Assembly (NCBI GenBank): GCA_014860575.1
Contig: JACZJK010000026.1
Span: 1 to 64,000, forward strand
Length of the DNA stretch: 64,000 nt
Direction of reading: 5' to 3'
From: Bacteroidales bacterium
GTDB taxonomy: Bacteria > Bacteroidota > Bacteroidia > Bacteroidales > JAAYJT01
Position numbers and translations under genes: made by a program. Under the pieces are notes generated by a model. The model did not search any database. It had not been told where the DNA came from and saw only the letters and a program-made list of their open reading frames with translations. How positions within the stretch are numbered: position 1 is the stretch's first letter; every line of letters starts with the position of its first letter. Of this stretch, positions 16,899 through 25,431 are shown piece by piece.

Positions 16899-18101
16899 AT
16901 GGACTGGATATCGCAGCGGATAAACAATCTTTCAGAATCGGAAACCCTTGCCATGACTCGCAAATGCCGGGAGTTAAAAGCTATGGGGCATCATGTCATA
17001 AATCTCAGCATTGGCGAACCCGATTTCAACACCCCCGAATTTATTAAGGAAGCAGCGAAAACCGCTATTGATCAAAACTTTACGCATTATCCGCCGGTTG
17101 CAGGATATCTGGAACTCCGGGAGGCAATCTGCCAAAAACTTAAACGCGACAACAATCTTGATTACAAGCCGGAACAAATCATCGTTTCAGGAGGGGCCAA
17201 GCATTCCATCGCAAATGTTATTCTCTCTCTTGTTGATCCTGGTGATGAGGTGCTGGTTCCGATTCCTTATTGGGTTTCATATAAAGAACTCATAAAACTT
17301 GCTGAAGGAGTTCCGGTATATATTGAGGCTCCTATCAGCCAGGATTTCAAGATCACACCTGAACAACTTGAAGCTTCTATTACACCCCTTACCAAGCTGA
17401 TGATTTACAGCAGTCCCTGTAATCCTTCAGGCTCAGTTTATACAAAGAGCGAGCTGGAAGCCTTAGCTAATGTTTTGGTTAAATATCCGCGCGTACATGT
17501 TATTTCTGATGAGATTTATGAACACATAAACTTTACAGGCAAGCACGAGAGTGTTGCACAGTTTGATAGCATCAAAGGCCAGGTTATAGTGATCAATGGT
17601 GTTTCAAAAGGTTTTAGTATGACCGGCTGGCGTCTGGGATATATGGCTGGTCCGCTGTCAATTGCCAAGGCTTGCGACAAATTGCAGGGGCAGGTTACAT
17701 CAGGCATTTGCACCATTTCACAGCGTGCTGCTATTACCGCTTTGCTTGCCGATCCAAATGAATCGAAGGATTTGAAAGAAATGCAACAGGCTTTTCTCAA
17801 TCGGCGTAACCTTGTACTCAAGCTGCTGCGTGAAATTCCTAATATAATAGTTAATGAACCTCCAGGGGCATTTTATGTGTTCCCTAATTTCACTGCATAC
17901 ACTGGCAAGATGCATGGTTCGCAGAAAATTGAAAACTGCGATCAACTCTGTGATTATATCTTGAACGAAGTTCATGTAGCACTTGTACCAGGTTCTGCAT
18001 TCGGAAATCCAAATTGCATCCGGATTTCATACGCCGCATCCGAAGAGCAATTGATTGAGGCAGTTGCGCGTATTCGCAAAGCGCTTGATAAGCTGAGTTA
18101 G
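16899..18101 (+). CDS. Aspartate-type class I aminotransferase
   Basis: PLP-dependent aminotransferase of the AspC/AAT I-gamma type, probably aspartate:2-oxoglutarate, although substrate cannot be fixed from sequence. 400 residues. Seen: INLSIGEPDFNTP near the N-terminus, FTHYPPVAGYLELREAI, SSPCNPSGSVY (the Asn contacts PLP), SDEIYEHI, and the PLP lysine in NGVSKGFSMTGWRLGY at about residue 237, with a C-terminal substrate arginine in CIRISYA. The start follows the promoter evidence. Confidence 0.88.
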   Translation: MDWISQRINNLSESETLAMTRKCRELKAMGHHVINLSIGEPDFNTPEFIKEAAKTAIDQNFTHYPPVAGYLELREAICQKLKRDNNLDYKPEQIIVSGGAKHSIANVILSLVDPGDEVLVPIPYWVSYKELIKLAEGVPVYIEAPISQDFKITPEQLEASITPLTKLMIYSSPCNPSGSVYTKSELEALANVLVKYPRVHVISDEIYEHINFTGKHESVAQFDSIKGQVIVINGVSKGFSMTGWRLGYMAGPLSIAKACDKLQGQVTSGICTISQRAAITALLADPNESKDLKEMQQAFLNRRNLVLKLLREIPNIIVNEPPGAFYVFPNFTAYTGKMHGSQKIENCDQLCDYILNEVHVALVPGSAFGNPNCIRISYAASEEQLIEAVARIRKALDKLS

Positions 18102-18133
18102 CTTTGCTGAGTCTTTTTTGGAAAAACATTCTG

Positions 18134-18164
18134 TTGAAAATCGTTGTTATAAAACTTAAATTTC
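18134..18164 (+). promoter_or_regulatory. Candidate promoter of hldE kinase-ubiE
   Basis: TTG (18134-18136), 20-nt spacer, TAAATTTC (18157-18164, last base off consensus). The predicted start of transcription falls at or next to the TTG start codon at 18171, suggesting a leaderless or nearly leaderless mRNA. Confidence 0.4.
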
Positions 18165-18170
18165 CGAACC

Positions 18171-19193
18171 TTGATTGATCATAACCTGCTACGGCAAATC
18201 TTTGATGACTTCAGCAATGTTCATGCGCTTGTAATTGGCGATGTGATGGTTGATGCATATTTATATGGACAGGTTGACAGGATTTCGCCTGAAGCACCAG
18301 TGCCGGTTGTGTCGCTTACAAGCAGGAAAAATATGCTCGGCGGAGCTGCCAATGTTGCCCTCAACATCAAAGCGCTTGGTGCGTCCCCTTTGCTTTTTTC
18401 AGTGATCGGTAAAGATCGTAAAAGCCAGGAATTCCTTGAATTGATGGCAAAAGAAAACCTTGATACTAGTGGAATACTTGAAAGCCAGGAAAGGATTACA
18501 ACAACCAAATTCCGCATTATTGGCAATAAGAACCAGATGCTGCGGGTTGATGAAGAGATTACCAGCGACTTAACTCCAGCAATTGAAAACTTGCTCTTTG
18601 AAAATATCTCATCTGTGATCCGGGAGAAAACAATACAGGTCATAGTTCTTCAGGATTACAACAAGGGAGTTCTCACAAAATCACTTATCGAAAAAGTTAC
18701 TGGTTTGGCACAAACCAGAAATATACCCGTGGTTGTTGACCCAAAGAAAAAGAATTTTGAAACCTACCGGGGAGTGAAACTGTTTAAACCCAACCTGAAA
18801 GAATTGCGCGAAGGGTTGAAAACCAATTTCCATGCTTCTGATAAAACATCCCTGATTGAAAGTATTGCATTACTACAGGAAAATCAACAACTTGAAATGG
18901 TAATGGTAACGCTTGGCGATGAGGGCCTTGTAGTACGTTTCAAAGAACATGATCAATATAAGGTAGATATCCTTGCCGCACATTTGAGATCCATTTCGGA
19001 TGTTTCAGGAGCCGGAGATACAGTGATAAGCGTTGCAGCAATTGGTGTTGCCCTTGGTGTTGAACCTTATATTATGGCCTTTATTGCGAACCTTGCCGGT
19101 GGAATAGTTTGCGAATATTCCGGTGTGGTTCCTATTGATAAAGATCGCTTGCTTCGTGAAGTGTTGAATATAGACATTGGGGGAAACGTATGA
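18171..19193 (+). CDS. hldE: D-glycero-beta-D-manno-heptose-7-phosphate kinase (HldE N-domain type)
   Basis: PfkB-family sugar kinase of the RfaE1 type, phosphorylating heptose-7-phosphate at C1 for ADP-heptose synthesis; the cytidylyltransferase half of bifunctional HldE is absent, so that step must be encoded elsewhere. 340 residues. GDVMVDAYLYG opens the fold, GGAANVALN is PfkB signature 1, and DVSGAGDTVIS near residue 278 holds the catalytic aspartate. The only start before the conserved N-terminus is TTG 18171; upstream in-frame sequence reaches a stop at 18150. Its stop overlaps the ubiE start by 4 bp (ATGA). Confidence 0.9.
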   Translation: MIDHNLLRQIFDDFSNVHALVIGDVMVDAYLYGQVDRISPEAPVPVVSLTSRKNMLGGAANVALNIKALGASPLLFSVIGKDRKSQEFLELMAKENLDTSGILESQERITTTKFRIIGNKNQMLRVDEEITSDLTPAIENLLFENISSVIREKTIQVIVLQDYNKGVLTKSLIEKVTGLAQTRNIPVVVDPKKKNFETYRGVKLFKPNLKELREGLKTNFHASDKTSLIESIALLQENQQLEMVMVTLGDEGLVVRFKEHDQYKVDILAAHLRSISDVSGAGDTVISVAAIGVALGVEPYIMAFIANLAGGIVCEYSGVVPIDKDRLLREVLNIDIGGNV

Positions 19194-19918
19194 ACCAGGC
19201 CTCCAATACGAAGGTTGCACCCGAAAAGAAAAAGGAGCAGATACAGCAGATGTTTAACAGCATCGCTCACCGTTATGACTTTTTAAATCATTTTTTATCT
19301 TTAGGCATTGACCGGCTCTGGCGAAAACGGCTTGTAAAAATTGTCAGAACCTTTAAGCCACGCCTTATTCTTGATGTTGCTACCGGCACAGCAGATCTTG
19401 CCATTGAACTGGCTATGATAAATCCTGAAAAAATTACCGGCGTGGATATTTCAGAAAAAATGCTGGAATTTGGGCAGCAAAAGCTGATGAAGCTTAAGCT
19501 GGATCAAAAAATCACCCTTAAACATTCTGATGCTGAGAAACTACCTTTCAGCGATAAATCATTCGATCTTGTTGCGGTAGCCTTTGGGGTCAGAAATTTT
19601 GAAAACCTGCAAAAAGGCCTGAAAGAAATTAACAGAGTGCTCAAAGTCAATGGAAATATTGCCGTGCTTGAGTTCACCATGCCATCATATTTTCCTGTAA
19701 AACAGCTATACAAGTTTTATTTCAAGCATCTTCTCCCGCGGTTCGGACGCTGGATTTCCCGCGATTTGGGCGCATATTCCTACCTTCCTGAGTCAGTTGA
19801 AACTTTTCCACATGGCAAGGCTTTTGCCGCTGAGTTAGAAACAGCAGGTTTTAGCAGTGTGAAAACCTATCCGTTAACATTTGGGATTGCCAGTATTTAT
19901 GTTGCAGCGAAGTCGTAA
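19190..19918 (+). CDS. ubiE: Demethylmenaquinone methyltransferase (UbiE/MenG)
   Basis: SAM-dependent C-methyltransferase that makes menaquinone from demethylmenaquinone. 242 residues. It has MFNSIAHRYDFLNHFLSLGIDRLWR, the SAM loop LDVATGTADLAIEL, the acidic VDISEKML, and the AVAFGVRNFENLQKGLKEI region specific to UbiE. Translation is coupled to the kinase upstream. Menaquinone is the expected electron acceptor of the Na+-NQR encoded at 28.7-34.6 kb. Confidence 0.93.
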   Translation: MNQASNTKVAPEKKKEQIQQMFNSIAHRYDFLNHFLSLGIDRLWRKRLVKIVRTFKPRLILDVATGTADLAIELAMINPEKITGVDISEKMLEFGQQKLMKLKLDQKITLKHSDAEKLPFSDKSFDLVAVAFGVRNFENLQKGLKEINRVLKVNGNIAVLEFTMPSYFPVKQLYKFYFKHLLPRFGRWISRDLGAYSYLPESVETFPHGKAFAAELETAGFSSVKTYPLTFGIASIYVAAKS

Positions 19919-19966
19919 AAATAAAATCACAAGTAGGCCGTTAATCATTACATTATCCAAAAGTAA

Positions 19967-20740
19967 ATGATGATTCCTAAAAAGCCCGTCCTGTTTTTGT
20001 TTTCTTTGCTTGTAATCCAAAGTTGTGTCGAGCTTTCAGCACAAACCAAGAGACCACATAATCTTATTCATTTCGATCACAAGCCCTATAATTTTGGTTT
20101 CACACTTGGGATCAACCAGATGTTGTTCTCAATTGAACATATGCCTTTATACACCCACACAATTTACACCCCCGAGCAAACACCTGATATACCCGCCGAT
20201 TGGGCAAGGTTAAATACTGTTGAATCCAACCCAAACTGGGGCTTTACCATTGGAATTGTATCAAACCTGCGTCTGGCCAATTATTTCGATTTGCGTTTTA
20301 TCCCTTCGCTTTCATTTGGCGAACGCAATTTGGAATATCTTATTGAAAGAGAGTTTCAGGGCGTTGTGGAAAACATTATTGTTAGGAAGCCTATACAATC
20401 CACTTTTGTTGATTTTCCACTGCTTGTAAAATATAAATCCAAACGATTAAATAATATCCGCAGTTATCTGATCGCTGGCCCAAAATATTCTATTGACCTT
20501 ATTTCTGATGCCCGGCGAAGTGAGAAAACGGATGGAACAGTAATCAAGCTTTTCAGAAATGATATTTACTTCGACCTTGGCGTTGGATTTGATTTTTATA
20601 ACGAGTATTTTAAATTTGGAACCGAAATCAGGATGTCATACGGCTTGAGAAACCTGCTTAAAAAGGAAAACATCATTTATACAGAAGGCATTGATCAGTT
20701 AAGATCTAAGATTTTCACCCTGGCGTTCACATTTGAATAA
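19967..20740 (+). CDS. porT: PorT-family outer membrane protein of the T9SS
   Basis: A 257-residue protein with a signal peptide (about 1-25) and an eight-strand-type beta-barrel pattern (FGFTLGINQM, GFTIGIVSNLRL, FDLRFIPSLSFGERNL, IAGPKYSIDL, KFGTEIRMSYGLRNLL). The sequence and its place directly after ubiE match PorT/SprT, a T9SS component needed for secretion and gliding. It would serve the three sorting-domain proteins in this window. Either of two adjacent ATG codons may start it. Confidence 0.8.
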   Translation: MMIPKKPVLFLFSLLVIQSCVELSAQTKRPHNLIHFDHKPYNFGFTLGINQMLFSIEHMPLYTHTIYTPEQTPDIPADWARLNTVESNPNWGFTIGIVSNLRLANYFDLRFIPSLSFGERNLEYLIEREFQGVVENIIVRKPIQSTFVDFPLLVKYKSKRLNNIRSYLIAGPKYSIDLISDARRSEKTDGTVIKLFRNDIYFDLGVGFDFYNEYFKFGTEIRMSYGLRNLLKKENIIYTEGIDQLRSKIFTLAFTFE

Positions 20741-20759
20741 AAAAATTTGGGGGTCATGT

Positions 20760-20789
20760 TTTGTGGATTTAAAAAAAGTACTACTTTTG
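20760..20789 (+). promoter_or_regulatory. Strong Bacteroidota promoter for tRNA-Glu (and rpsT)
   Basis: TTTG (20760-20763), 18-nt spacer, TACTTTTG (20782-20789): a full match to the Bacteroidota consensus, 17 nt before the tRNA 5' end. Confidence 0.8.
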
Positions 20790-20806
20790 CAGTCCCGAAA
20801 CAAAAC

Positions 20807-20878
20807 GGCCCGTTCGTCTAGGGGTTAGGACGCCAGGTTTTCATCCTGGTAACAGGGGTTCGATTCCCCTACGGGCTA
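20807..20878 (+). tRNA. tRNA-Glu(TTC)
   Basis: 72 nt folding as a cloverleaf: acceptor GGCCCGT/ACGGGCT, D stem GTCT/GGAC, anticodon stem CCAGG/CCTGG with loop TTTTCAT (anticodon TTC at 20840-20842), variable TAAC, T stem AGGGG/CCCCT with loop TTCGATT, discriminator A at 20878. The genome continues CA, so CCA is not encoded in full. It is probably on one transcript with rpsT, which starts 25 nt later. Confidence 0.97.
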
Positions 20879-20902
20879 CAAAAAAGTTAGAAAGAATAAG
20901 CA

Positions 20903-21154
20903 ATGGCAAATCACAAATCAGCAATAAAACGCATCAGGGCAACTGAGAAAAAGAGATTATACAACAGGTATTATGCCCGTACCATGCGTAACGCAATTAA
21001 GGAATTCCGTTTAATGACGGACAAAAAGGAAGCAGGCGAAAAACTTCCGGGAATAGTTTCCATGATTGACAGAATGTCAAAAAGGAATATCATTCACAAG
21101 AACAAAGCTGCTAACCTTAAGTCAAAGTTGACCAGGAAGGTGAATTCTCTATAG
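20903..21154 (+). CDS. rpsT: 30S ribosomal protein S20
   Basis: An 83-residue basic protein beginning [12 protein letters not shown], with [21 protein letters not shown] and [19 protein letters not shown]: all-helical S20, which binds the 5' and 3' minor domains of 16S rRNA. It lies directly after tRNA-Glu and ends at a strong terminator, so tRNA and S20 form a two-gene unit. Confidence 0.97.
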   Translation: MANHKSAIKRIRATEKKRLYNRYYARTMRNAIKEFRLMTDKKEAGEKLPGIVSMIDRMSKRNIIHKNKAANLKSKLTRKVNSL

Positions 21155-21181
21155 TAATTCTTTTCCATGGTTTGTTTGGGG

Positions 21182-21212
21182 GGGTCATTATGGAAACATA
21201 ATGACCCTTTTT
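21182..21212 (+). terminator. Intrinsic terminator after rpsT
   Basis: A perfect 11-bp stem GGGTCATTATG / CATAATGACCC with a GAAA tetraloop and a TTTTT tail. Confidence 0.92.
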
Positions 21213-21240
21213 CTTATTTTAGCATTCTAAAACCATCACC

Positions 21241-21939
21241 ATGGAAACCTACGACAAAAAGCCATCCATCCGTCAATGGGCCGAAGACGAACGCCCACGC
21301 GAAAAACTTTTACTAAAGGGAAAAAGTGCTCTCAGCGATGCTGAGTTACTTGCCATCCTTATTTCTTCGGGCAATAAAGAAGAATCAGCCGTTGATCTGT
21401 GCAAACGCATTCTCAGTTCAGTAGAAAACAACCTTGTTGAACTTTCAAAACTTGATGTAAAGAGTCTGTCGAAGTTCAAAGGGATTGGTGAAGCCAAAGC
21501 CTTAGCAATCGTTGCAGCCCTTGAACTTGGGCGCAGACGCCGTGCCGCAGATTCCTTGCAGAAACCCTCTATAAGCACCAGCAGGGATGCTTACGAAATT
21601 GTGCAAAGCCTGATTGGCGAGAGCCAATACGAGCAATTCTGGATATTGCTGCTTAACCGTGCCAATAAAGTAATTCGCAAAGAAAATATAAGTGATGGCG
21701 GTATAACAGGTACTGTTGCAGACCCAAAACGGATTTTCAAAATTGCGATTGATCACAGCGCGTGTTACATCATTTTGGCGCATAACCATCCTTCAGGAAA
21801 CCTGCGCCCAAGTGAAGATGATATTAAACTGACCCGTAAAATCAAACAATCCGGTGACCTGCTCGACATCAAAGTGCTGGATCATATCATTGCCGGTGAG
21901 AATAATTACTATAGTTTTGCTGATGAAGGATTAATTTAA
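21241..21939 (+). CDS. radC: RadC family JAB/MPN domain protein
   Basis: A 232-residue RadC-family protein: an N-terminal helix-hairpin-helix region (LSKFKGIGEAKALAIVAALELGRRR, about 80-100) and a JAB1/MPN-type metalloprotein domain with the zinc motif HNHPSGNLRPSEDD near residue 180. The DNA-repair name is historical; the biochemical role is not settled. Full length; stands alone after the rpsT terminator. Confidence 0.92.
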   Translation: METYDKKPSIRQWAEDERPREKLLLKGKSALSDAELLAILISSGNKEESAVDLCKRILSSVENNLVELSKLDVKSLSKFKGIGEAKALAIVAALELGRRRRAADSLQKPSISTSRDAYEIVQSLIGESQYEQFWILLLNRANKVIRKENISDGGITGTVADPKRIFKIAIDHSACYIILAHNHPSGNLRPSEDDIKLTRKIKQSGDLLDIKVLDHIIAGENNYYSFADEGLI

Positions 21940-22077
21940 AATTCAAGAAATTCAAGATTCAATATTCTTGATTCAAGATTCAAGATTCTGGATTCAACAT
22001 TGTTCCTTATCTAGTTAAAACAGAGGATTTTGAATTTCGAATTTTGAATTTTGAATTTTGAATTAAAAATAAATTAA
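21940..22077. repeat. Low-complexity phrase repeats between radC and wecB
   Basis: Repeats of ATTCAAGATTC-type words (21945-21995), then GAATTTTGAATTTTGAATT runs just before wecB (22030-22065). The words resemble those of the islands at 1-128 and 35727-36043. The two halves partly complement each other (TTCAA/TTGAA), so a long weak hairpin is possible. Confidence 0.7.
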
Positions 22078-23229
22078 ATGATTAAGCTACTAACAATAAT
22101 CGGCGCAAGGCCACAATTCATCAAAGCTGCCGCATTGAGCCGTGCAATAAAGAATTCTTTCAGTGATCGGATCACGGAAGTGATACTGCATACCGGGCAA
22201 CATTACGATGATAACATGTCCAGGGTGTTTTTTAATGAACTTGAGATTCCTGCGCCTGATTATAACCTTAGGGTCGGTTCGGCCAGCCATGGGGTTCAAA
22301 CTGCCGAGATGTTGGAAGGAATAGAAGGCGTGATCCTGATCGAAGAACCCGATTGCATAATATTATACGGTGATACCAACTCTACGCTGGCAGGCGCTGT
22401 GGCTGCTGCTAAATTACAGGTTCCGGTCGTGCATATTGAAGCAGGTTTACGATCTTACAATAAATCAATGCCCGAAGAGATCAACCGAATTGTTTGTGAT
22501 CATTGCTCTACATTGCTTTTTTCACCAACCATGGCTGGCTACAGCAACCTGATAAAAGAAGGGTTCAACCCACAAAACGACAAGCCTTATACACCGGATA
22601 ATCCTGGTATCTTTCATTGCGGTGATGTAATGTACGACAACACTTTGGTTTTTGATAATATTGCAAAGCAGCGTTCTGTTATTCTTGAAGATTTAATACT
22701 CGAACCCGAAAAATACATCTTAACTACTCTGCATCGGCCAGCAAACACCGACGACCCGCAAAGACTTGAAGAGATTATGCTTGCACTTGACGGGATTACG
22801 CGGCTTTACAACCTGAATATTGTACTTCCCCTTCATCCGCGAACTGCCAAAATGATTCAGCAGCTTGGGGATTCTGACCTGAAGTCAAAGATTACAAAAA
22901 ACGAAAAACTAAAGATGATCCCGGCAGTATCATTTCTTGATATGACTATGCTTGAAACAAATGCTTCCATGATCATCACAGACTCGGGCGGGGTTCAGAA
23001 AGAAGCATACTTTTTTCAAAAACCCTGTATTATCCTACGTAATGAAACCGAATGGGTTGAGATTGTTGAAAATGGCTGTGCAATCCTCGCTGGGACCAGC
23101 ACGAAAAGTATACTTGATGCTTTCAACCAATTTATGAACGATCCTCCGAAGTCTTATCCTTCACTTTTTGGCGATGGCAGGGCGGCAGAGTTTATATGTG
23201 GAGAGATTCTACAGAATTTCAGCAAATAG
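22078..23229 (+). CDS. wecB: UDP-N-acetylglucosamine 2-epimerase (non-hydrolysing)
   Basis: GT-B-fold epimerase converting UDP-GlcNAc to UDP-ManNAc for surface polysaccharide. 383 residues. Seen: IGARPQFIKAAALS at the N-terminus, LHTGQHYDDNMS, VHIEAGLRSYNKSMPEEINR, TLHRPANTD and TDSGGVQKEAYF, all diagnostic of the non-hydrolysing type. No other polysaccharide gene is adjacent, so it acts as an isolated housekeeping-like gene here. Confidence 0.94.
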   Translation: MIKLLTIIGARPQFIKAAALSRAIKNSFSDRITEVILHTGQHYDDNMSRVFFNELEIPAPDYNLRVGSASHGVQTAEMLEGIEGVILIEEPDCIILYGDTNSTLAGAVAAAKLQVPVVHIEAGLRSYNKSMPEEINRIVCDHCSTLLFSPTMAGYSNLIKEGFNPQNDKPYTPDNPGIFHCGDVMYDNTLVFDNIAKQRSVILEDLILEPEKYILTTLHRPANTDDPQRLEEIMLALDGITRLYNLNIVLPLHPRTAKMIQQLGDSDLKSKITKNEKLKMIPAVSFLDMTMLETNASMIITDSGGVQKEAYFFQKPCIILRNETEWVEIVENGCAILAGTSTKSILDAFNQFMNDPPKSYPSLFGDGRAAEFICGEILQNFSK

Positions 23230-23267
23230 GCTTCTGGTTATTCCATTGTTTATCTTCTATGAACATC

Positions 23268-23297
23268 TTGCTGCAATCAAATTATTTTCTACCTTTG
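23268..23297 (+). promoter_or_regulatory. Promoter of the rpsF-rpsR-rplI operon
   Basis: TTG (23268-23270), 19-nt spacer, TACCTTTG (23290-23297). The leader to ATG 23376 is about 70 nt with short inverted repeats (for example TTGCT/AGCAA); I cannot show that it is the known S6:S18 control element. Confidence 0.75.
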
Positions 23298-23375
23298 CAC
23301 CTCATTTTCCAAAAGGGTGTTTTGCTCTGAAGGAAAAGCAATTAATAAATATCAATAACCTTAATTTTTGTTGGA

Positions 23376-23738
23376 ATGATACGACAGTATGAAACCGTTT
23401 TCATTATGACTCCCGTTTTGTCTGAAGATCAGATGAAGGAAGCGGTAAAAAAAGTCAGAGATTTTTTAACAGGAAAAGGGGCGGAAATCGTTTTTGAAAA
23501 CGATTGGGGCTTGCGCAAGCTCACCTACCCGATTCAGAAAAAATCCACAGGATTCTTTCACCTTATCGAATTTCGCGGCGAAGGCAGCGTAATAGCCGAT
23601 CTGGAAGTAATGTACAAACGCGACGAACGTTGCCTGCGCTTCCTCACTGTTGCGCTCGACAAGCACGCCATTGCCTACAATGAAAAGAAACGGGCCGCCA
23701 AAGCAGCAGCCGCAGTTGAAGTACCTGTGGAATCCTAA
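23376..23738 (+). CDS. rpsF: 30S ribosomal protein S6
   Basis: A 120-residue S6: [15 protein letters not shown] at the start, [20 protein letters not shown] in the middle, [19 protein letters not shown], and an alanine-rich C-terminal tail. It partners S18 in the 30S platform. First gene of a typical S6-S18-L9 operon with a strong promoter upstream. Confidence 0.96.
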   Translation: MIRQYETVFIMTPVLSEDQMKEAVKKVRDFLTGKGAEIVFENDWGLRKLTYPIQKKSTGFFHLIEFRGEGSVIADLEVMYKRDERCLRFLTVALDKHAIAYNEKKRAAKAAAAVEVPVES

Positions 23739-23767
23739 AATTTTATTGAACCTAAAATCTGTTAAAA

Positions 23768-24040
23768 ATGAGTGCACAAGGAAATGCCGATATTAAATAT
23801 CTGACGCCGATAGCCGTAGATATTAAAAAGAAAAAGTATTGCCGCTTTAAGAAAAGCCGCATCAAATACATTGATTACAAAGACGCCGACTTCCTCCTGA
23901 AGTTCATCAACGAGCAGGGTAAGATTTTACCACGCCGTGTTACCGGTACATCTACCAAGTACCAGAAAAAAGTTGCCCAGGCCGTAAAACGCGCCAGGCA
24001 CATTGCTATATTGCCTTATGTTGCTGACTTATTAAAATAG
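23768..24040 (+). CDS. rpsR: 30S ribosomal protein S18
   Basis: A 90-residue S18 with [23 protein letters not shown], the IDYKD and [31 protein letters not shown]-type core (here with AILPY). One cysteine only (in YCRF), so it is a zinc-free form. It lies between rpsF and rplI, the usual order. Confidence 0.96.
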   Translation: MSAQGNADIKYLTPIAVDIKKKKYCRFKKSRIKYIDYKDADFLLKFINEQGKILPRRVTGTSTKYQKKVAQAVKRARHIAILPYVADLLK

Positions 24041-24052
24041 AGGGAGGAGATC

Positions 24053-24502
24053 ATGGACGTTATTTTAAAACAAGATATTCAGAACCTGGGCTACGCGAGC
24101 GATATCGTTACCGTGAAGGATGGTTATGCCCGAAACTTCCTGATTCCACAGGGACTTGCCATCGTTGCTGACAAGACAAACCGCAAGGTGAATGCCGAAA
24201 ACCTGAAACAAAAAACTCACAAAGAGAGTAAGGCCCGAAACGAAGCTGAAGCAATTGCTGCAAAACTTGAAAAAGTTTCGCTCAGCATCGGCGCCAAAGC
24301 TGCTACAACCGGCAAGATATTTGGTTCAGTAAACGCCCTTCAGATTGCCGAAGCCCTTAAGGAACAGTTTGATTATGATGTTGACCGCAAACGGATCAAA
24401 CTTGACGGCGATTCAATCAAAGAACTCGGTAGCTACGAAGCCATAGTTAATTTGCACAAGGATGTGAAGGCTACCATCAAATTTGAGGTGGTTGCTGAAT
24501 AA
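24053..24502 (+). CDS. rplI: 50S ribosomal protein L9
   Basis: A 149-residue L9: N-domain MDVILKQDIQNLGYASDIVTVKDGYARNFLIP-type (with GYARNFLIPQGLA), a long connecting helix rich in Lys/Glu/Ala, and a C-domain with GKIFGSVNALQIAEAL. A purine-rich ribosome site (AGGGAGGAG) sits just before the ATG, a rare strong Shine-Dalgarno for this genome. Last gene of the operon, followed by a terminator. Confidence 0.96.
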   Translation: MDVILKQDIQNLGYASDIVTVKDGYARNFLIPQGLAIVADKTNRKVNAENLKQKTHKESKARNEAEAIAAKLEKVSLSIGAKAATTGKIFGSVNALQIAEALKEQFDYDVDRKRIKLDGDSIKELGSYEAIVNLHKDVKATIKFEVVAE

Positions 24503-24528
24503 TCCTTCGTACAAAATGTTTATTTTAG

Positions 24529-24555
24529 CCCGGTTTAACCAAACCGGGTTTTTTT
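24529..24555 (+). terminator. Intrinsic terminator of rpsF-rpsR-rplI, abutting the next ATG
   Basis: A perfect 8-bp stem CCCGGTTT / AAACCGGG, loop AACC, seven T; the next gene's ATG begins at the following base (24556). Confidence 0.9.
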
Positions 24556-25338
24556 ATGCTCAGTCGCAGTCAAATTCAGTTTATCAGCTCGTTACAACAA
24601 AAAAAGTTCAGGAAGGAACACGGTTGTTTTATTGCCGAAGGCGATACTCTTGTTGAGGAATTACTGCAAAGTAACCTAAAATTCCATTCTATCTTTGCGA
24701 CCGGTGAATGGCTACAAAAACATAAGCCTTTGATTGTCAAAATGGAAATCCTGGCTTTTGAGGCAAGCGAGAATGAGCTCGAACGTATCAGCACATTGAA
24801 AACGCCAAACCAGGCAGAGGCTGTTTTGTATATTCCCATACCTTTTTTTGATCCGACCACAGCATCGGAGCAGCTCGTACTCATGGTGGATAACATTAAC
24901 GATCCGGGAAACTTAGGTACCATTGTGCGAACCGCCGATTGGTTCGGGATTAAGCATGTAATTTGCTCACCAGAAACTGTTGATCTTTACAATCCCAAAA
25001 CTGTGAAAGCAACGATGGGTTCAATTGCCAGGGTGAATGTTCATTATCTCGATTTACAAGAGACCCTCGGAAAACTGCGTTCAGAAATACCTGTTTACGG
25101 CTCATTGCTTGGGGGCGAACCAATCACCGAAACAGTGCTTACAAAAAATGGTATTATTATAATCGGCAGCGAGGCGCATGGTATTTCTCCCGGCTTGCTA
25201 TCGCATATTACTCATCCGGTTCGCATTCCTGCGCTCATACATGACGGCTCCGGAACCAAACGTCCTGAGTCGCTAAACGCCGCGGTTGCAGCAGCAATAC
25301 TTTGCTGGGAATTCAGAAAGAACTTCCTGAAAAACTAG
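24556..25338 (+). CDS. TrmH/SpoU-family RNA 2'-O-methyltransferase
   Basis: SPOUT-class RNA methyltransferase, 260 residues. The N-terminal part (LSRSQIQFISSLQQKKFRKEHG, FIAEG) is the substrate-binding L7Ae-like domain; the SPOUT knot has motif 1 NDPGNLGTIVRTADWFG, motif 2 GSEAHGIS and motif 3 SLNAAVAAAI. Substrate (rRNA or tRNA) is unknown. The ATG directly follows the T-tract of the rplI terminator, leaving no leader or ribosome site of its own; a poor -7-like TATTTTAG at 24521-24528 is the only promoter candidate. Confidence 0.9.
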   Translation: MLSRSQIQFISSLQQKKFRKEHGCFIAEGDTLVEELLQSNLKFHSIFATGEWLQKHKPLIVKMEILAFEASENELERISTLKTPNQAEAVLYIPIPFFDPTTASEQLVLMVDNINDPGNLGTIVRTADWFGIKHVICSPETVDLYNPKTVKATMGSIARVNVHYLDLQETLGKLRSEIPVYGSLLGGEPITETVLTKNGIIIIGSEAHGISPGLLSHITHPVRIPALIHDGSGTKRPESLNAAVAAAILCWEFRKNFLKN

Positions 25339-25387
25339 AGCCTGAAAATTTCTGCTTGCGAAGTTAGCTTTTCCACCTTACTTTTAT

Positions 25388-25395
25388 TAACTTTG
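25388..25395 (+). promoter_or_regulatory. -7 element (TAACTTTG) ahead of the chimeric regulator
   Basis: Exact TAnnTTTG match, with TTAG (25364-25367) 20 nt upstream as a weak -33. It places the transcript start near 25402 and so favours the GTG at 25432 as the start codon. Confidence 0.5.
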
Positions 25396-25431
25396 TCACC
25401 CAACAATTTAATAATCTTAACACTAAAAATC

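Noticed and set aside
23298-23375. S6:S18 autoregulatory leader RNA
   Set aside because: Short inverted repeats are present, but I could not find the motif pattern expected for the known leader; not enough support.
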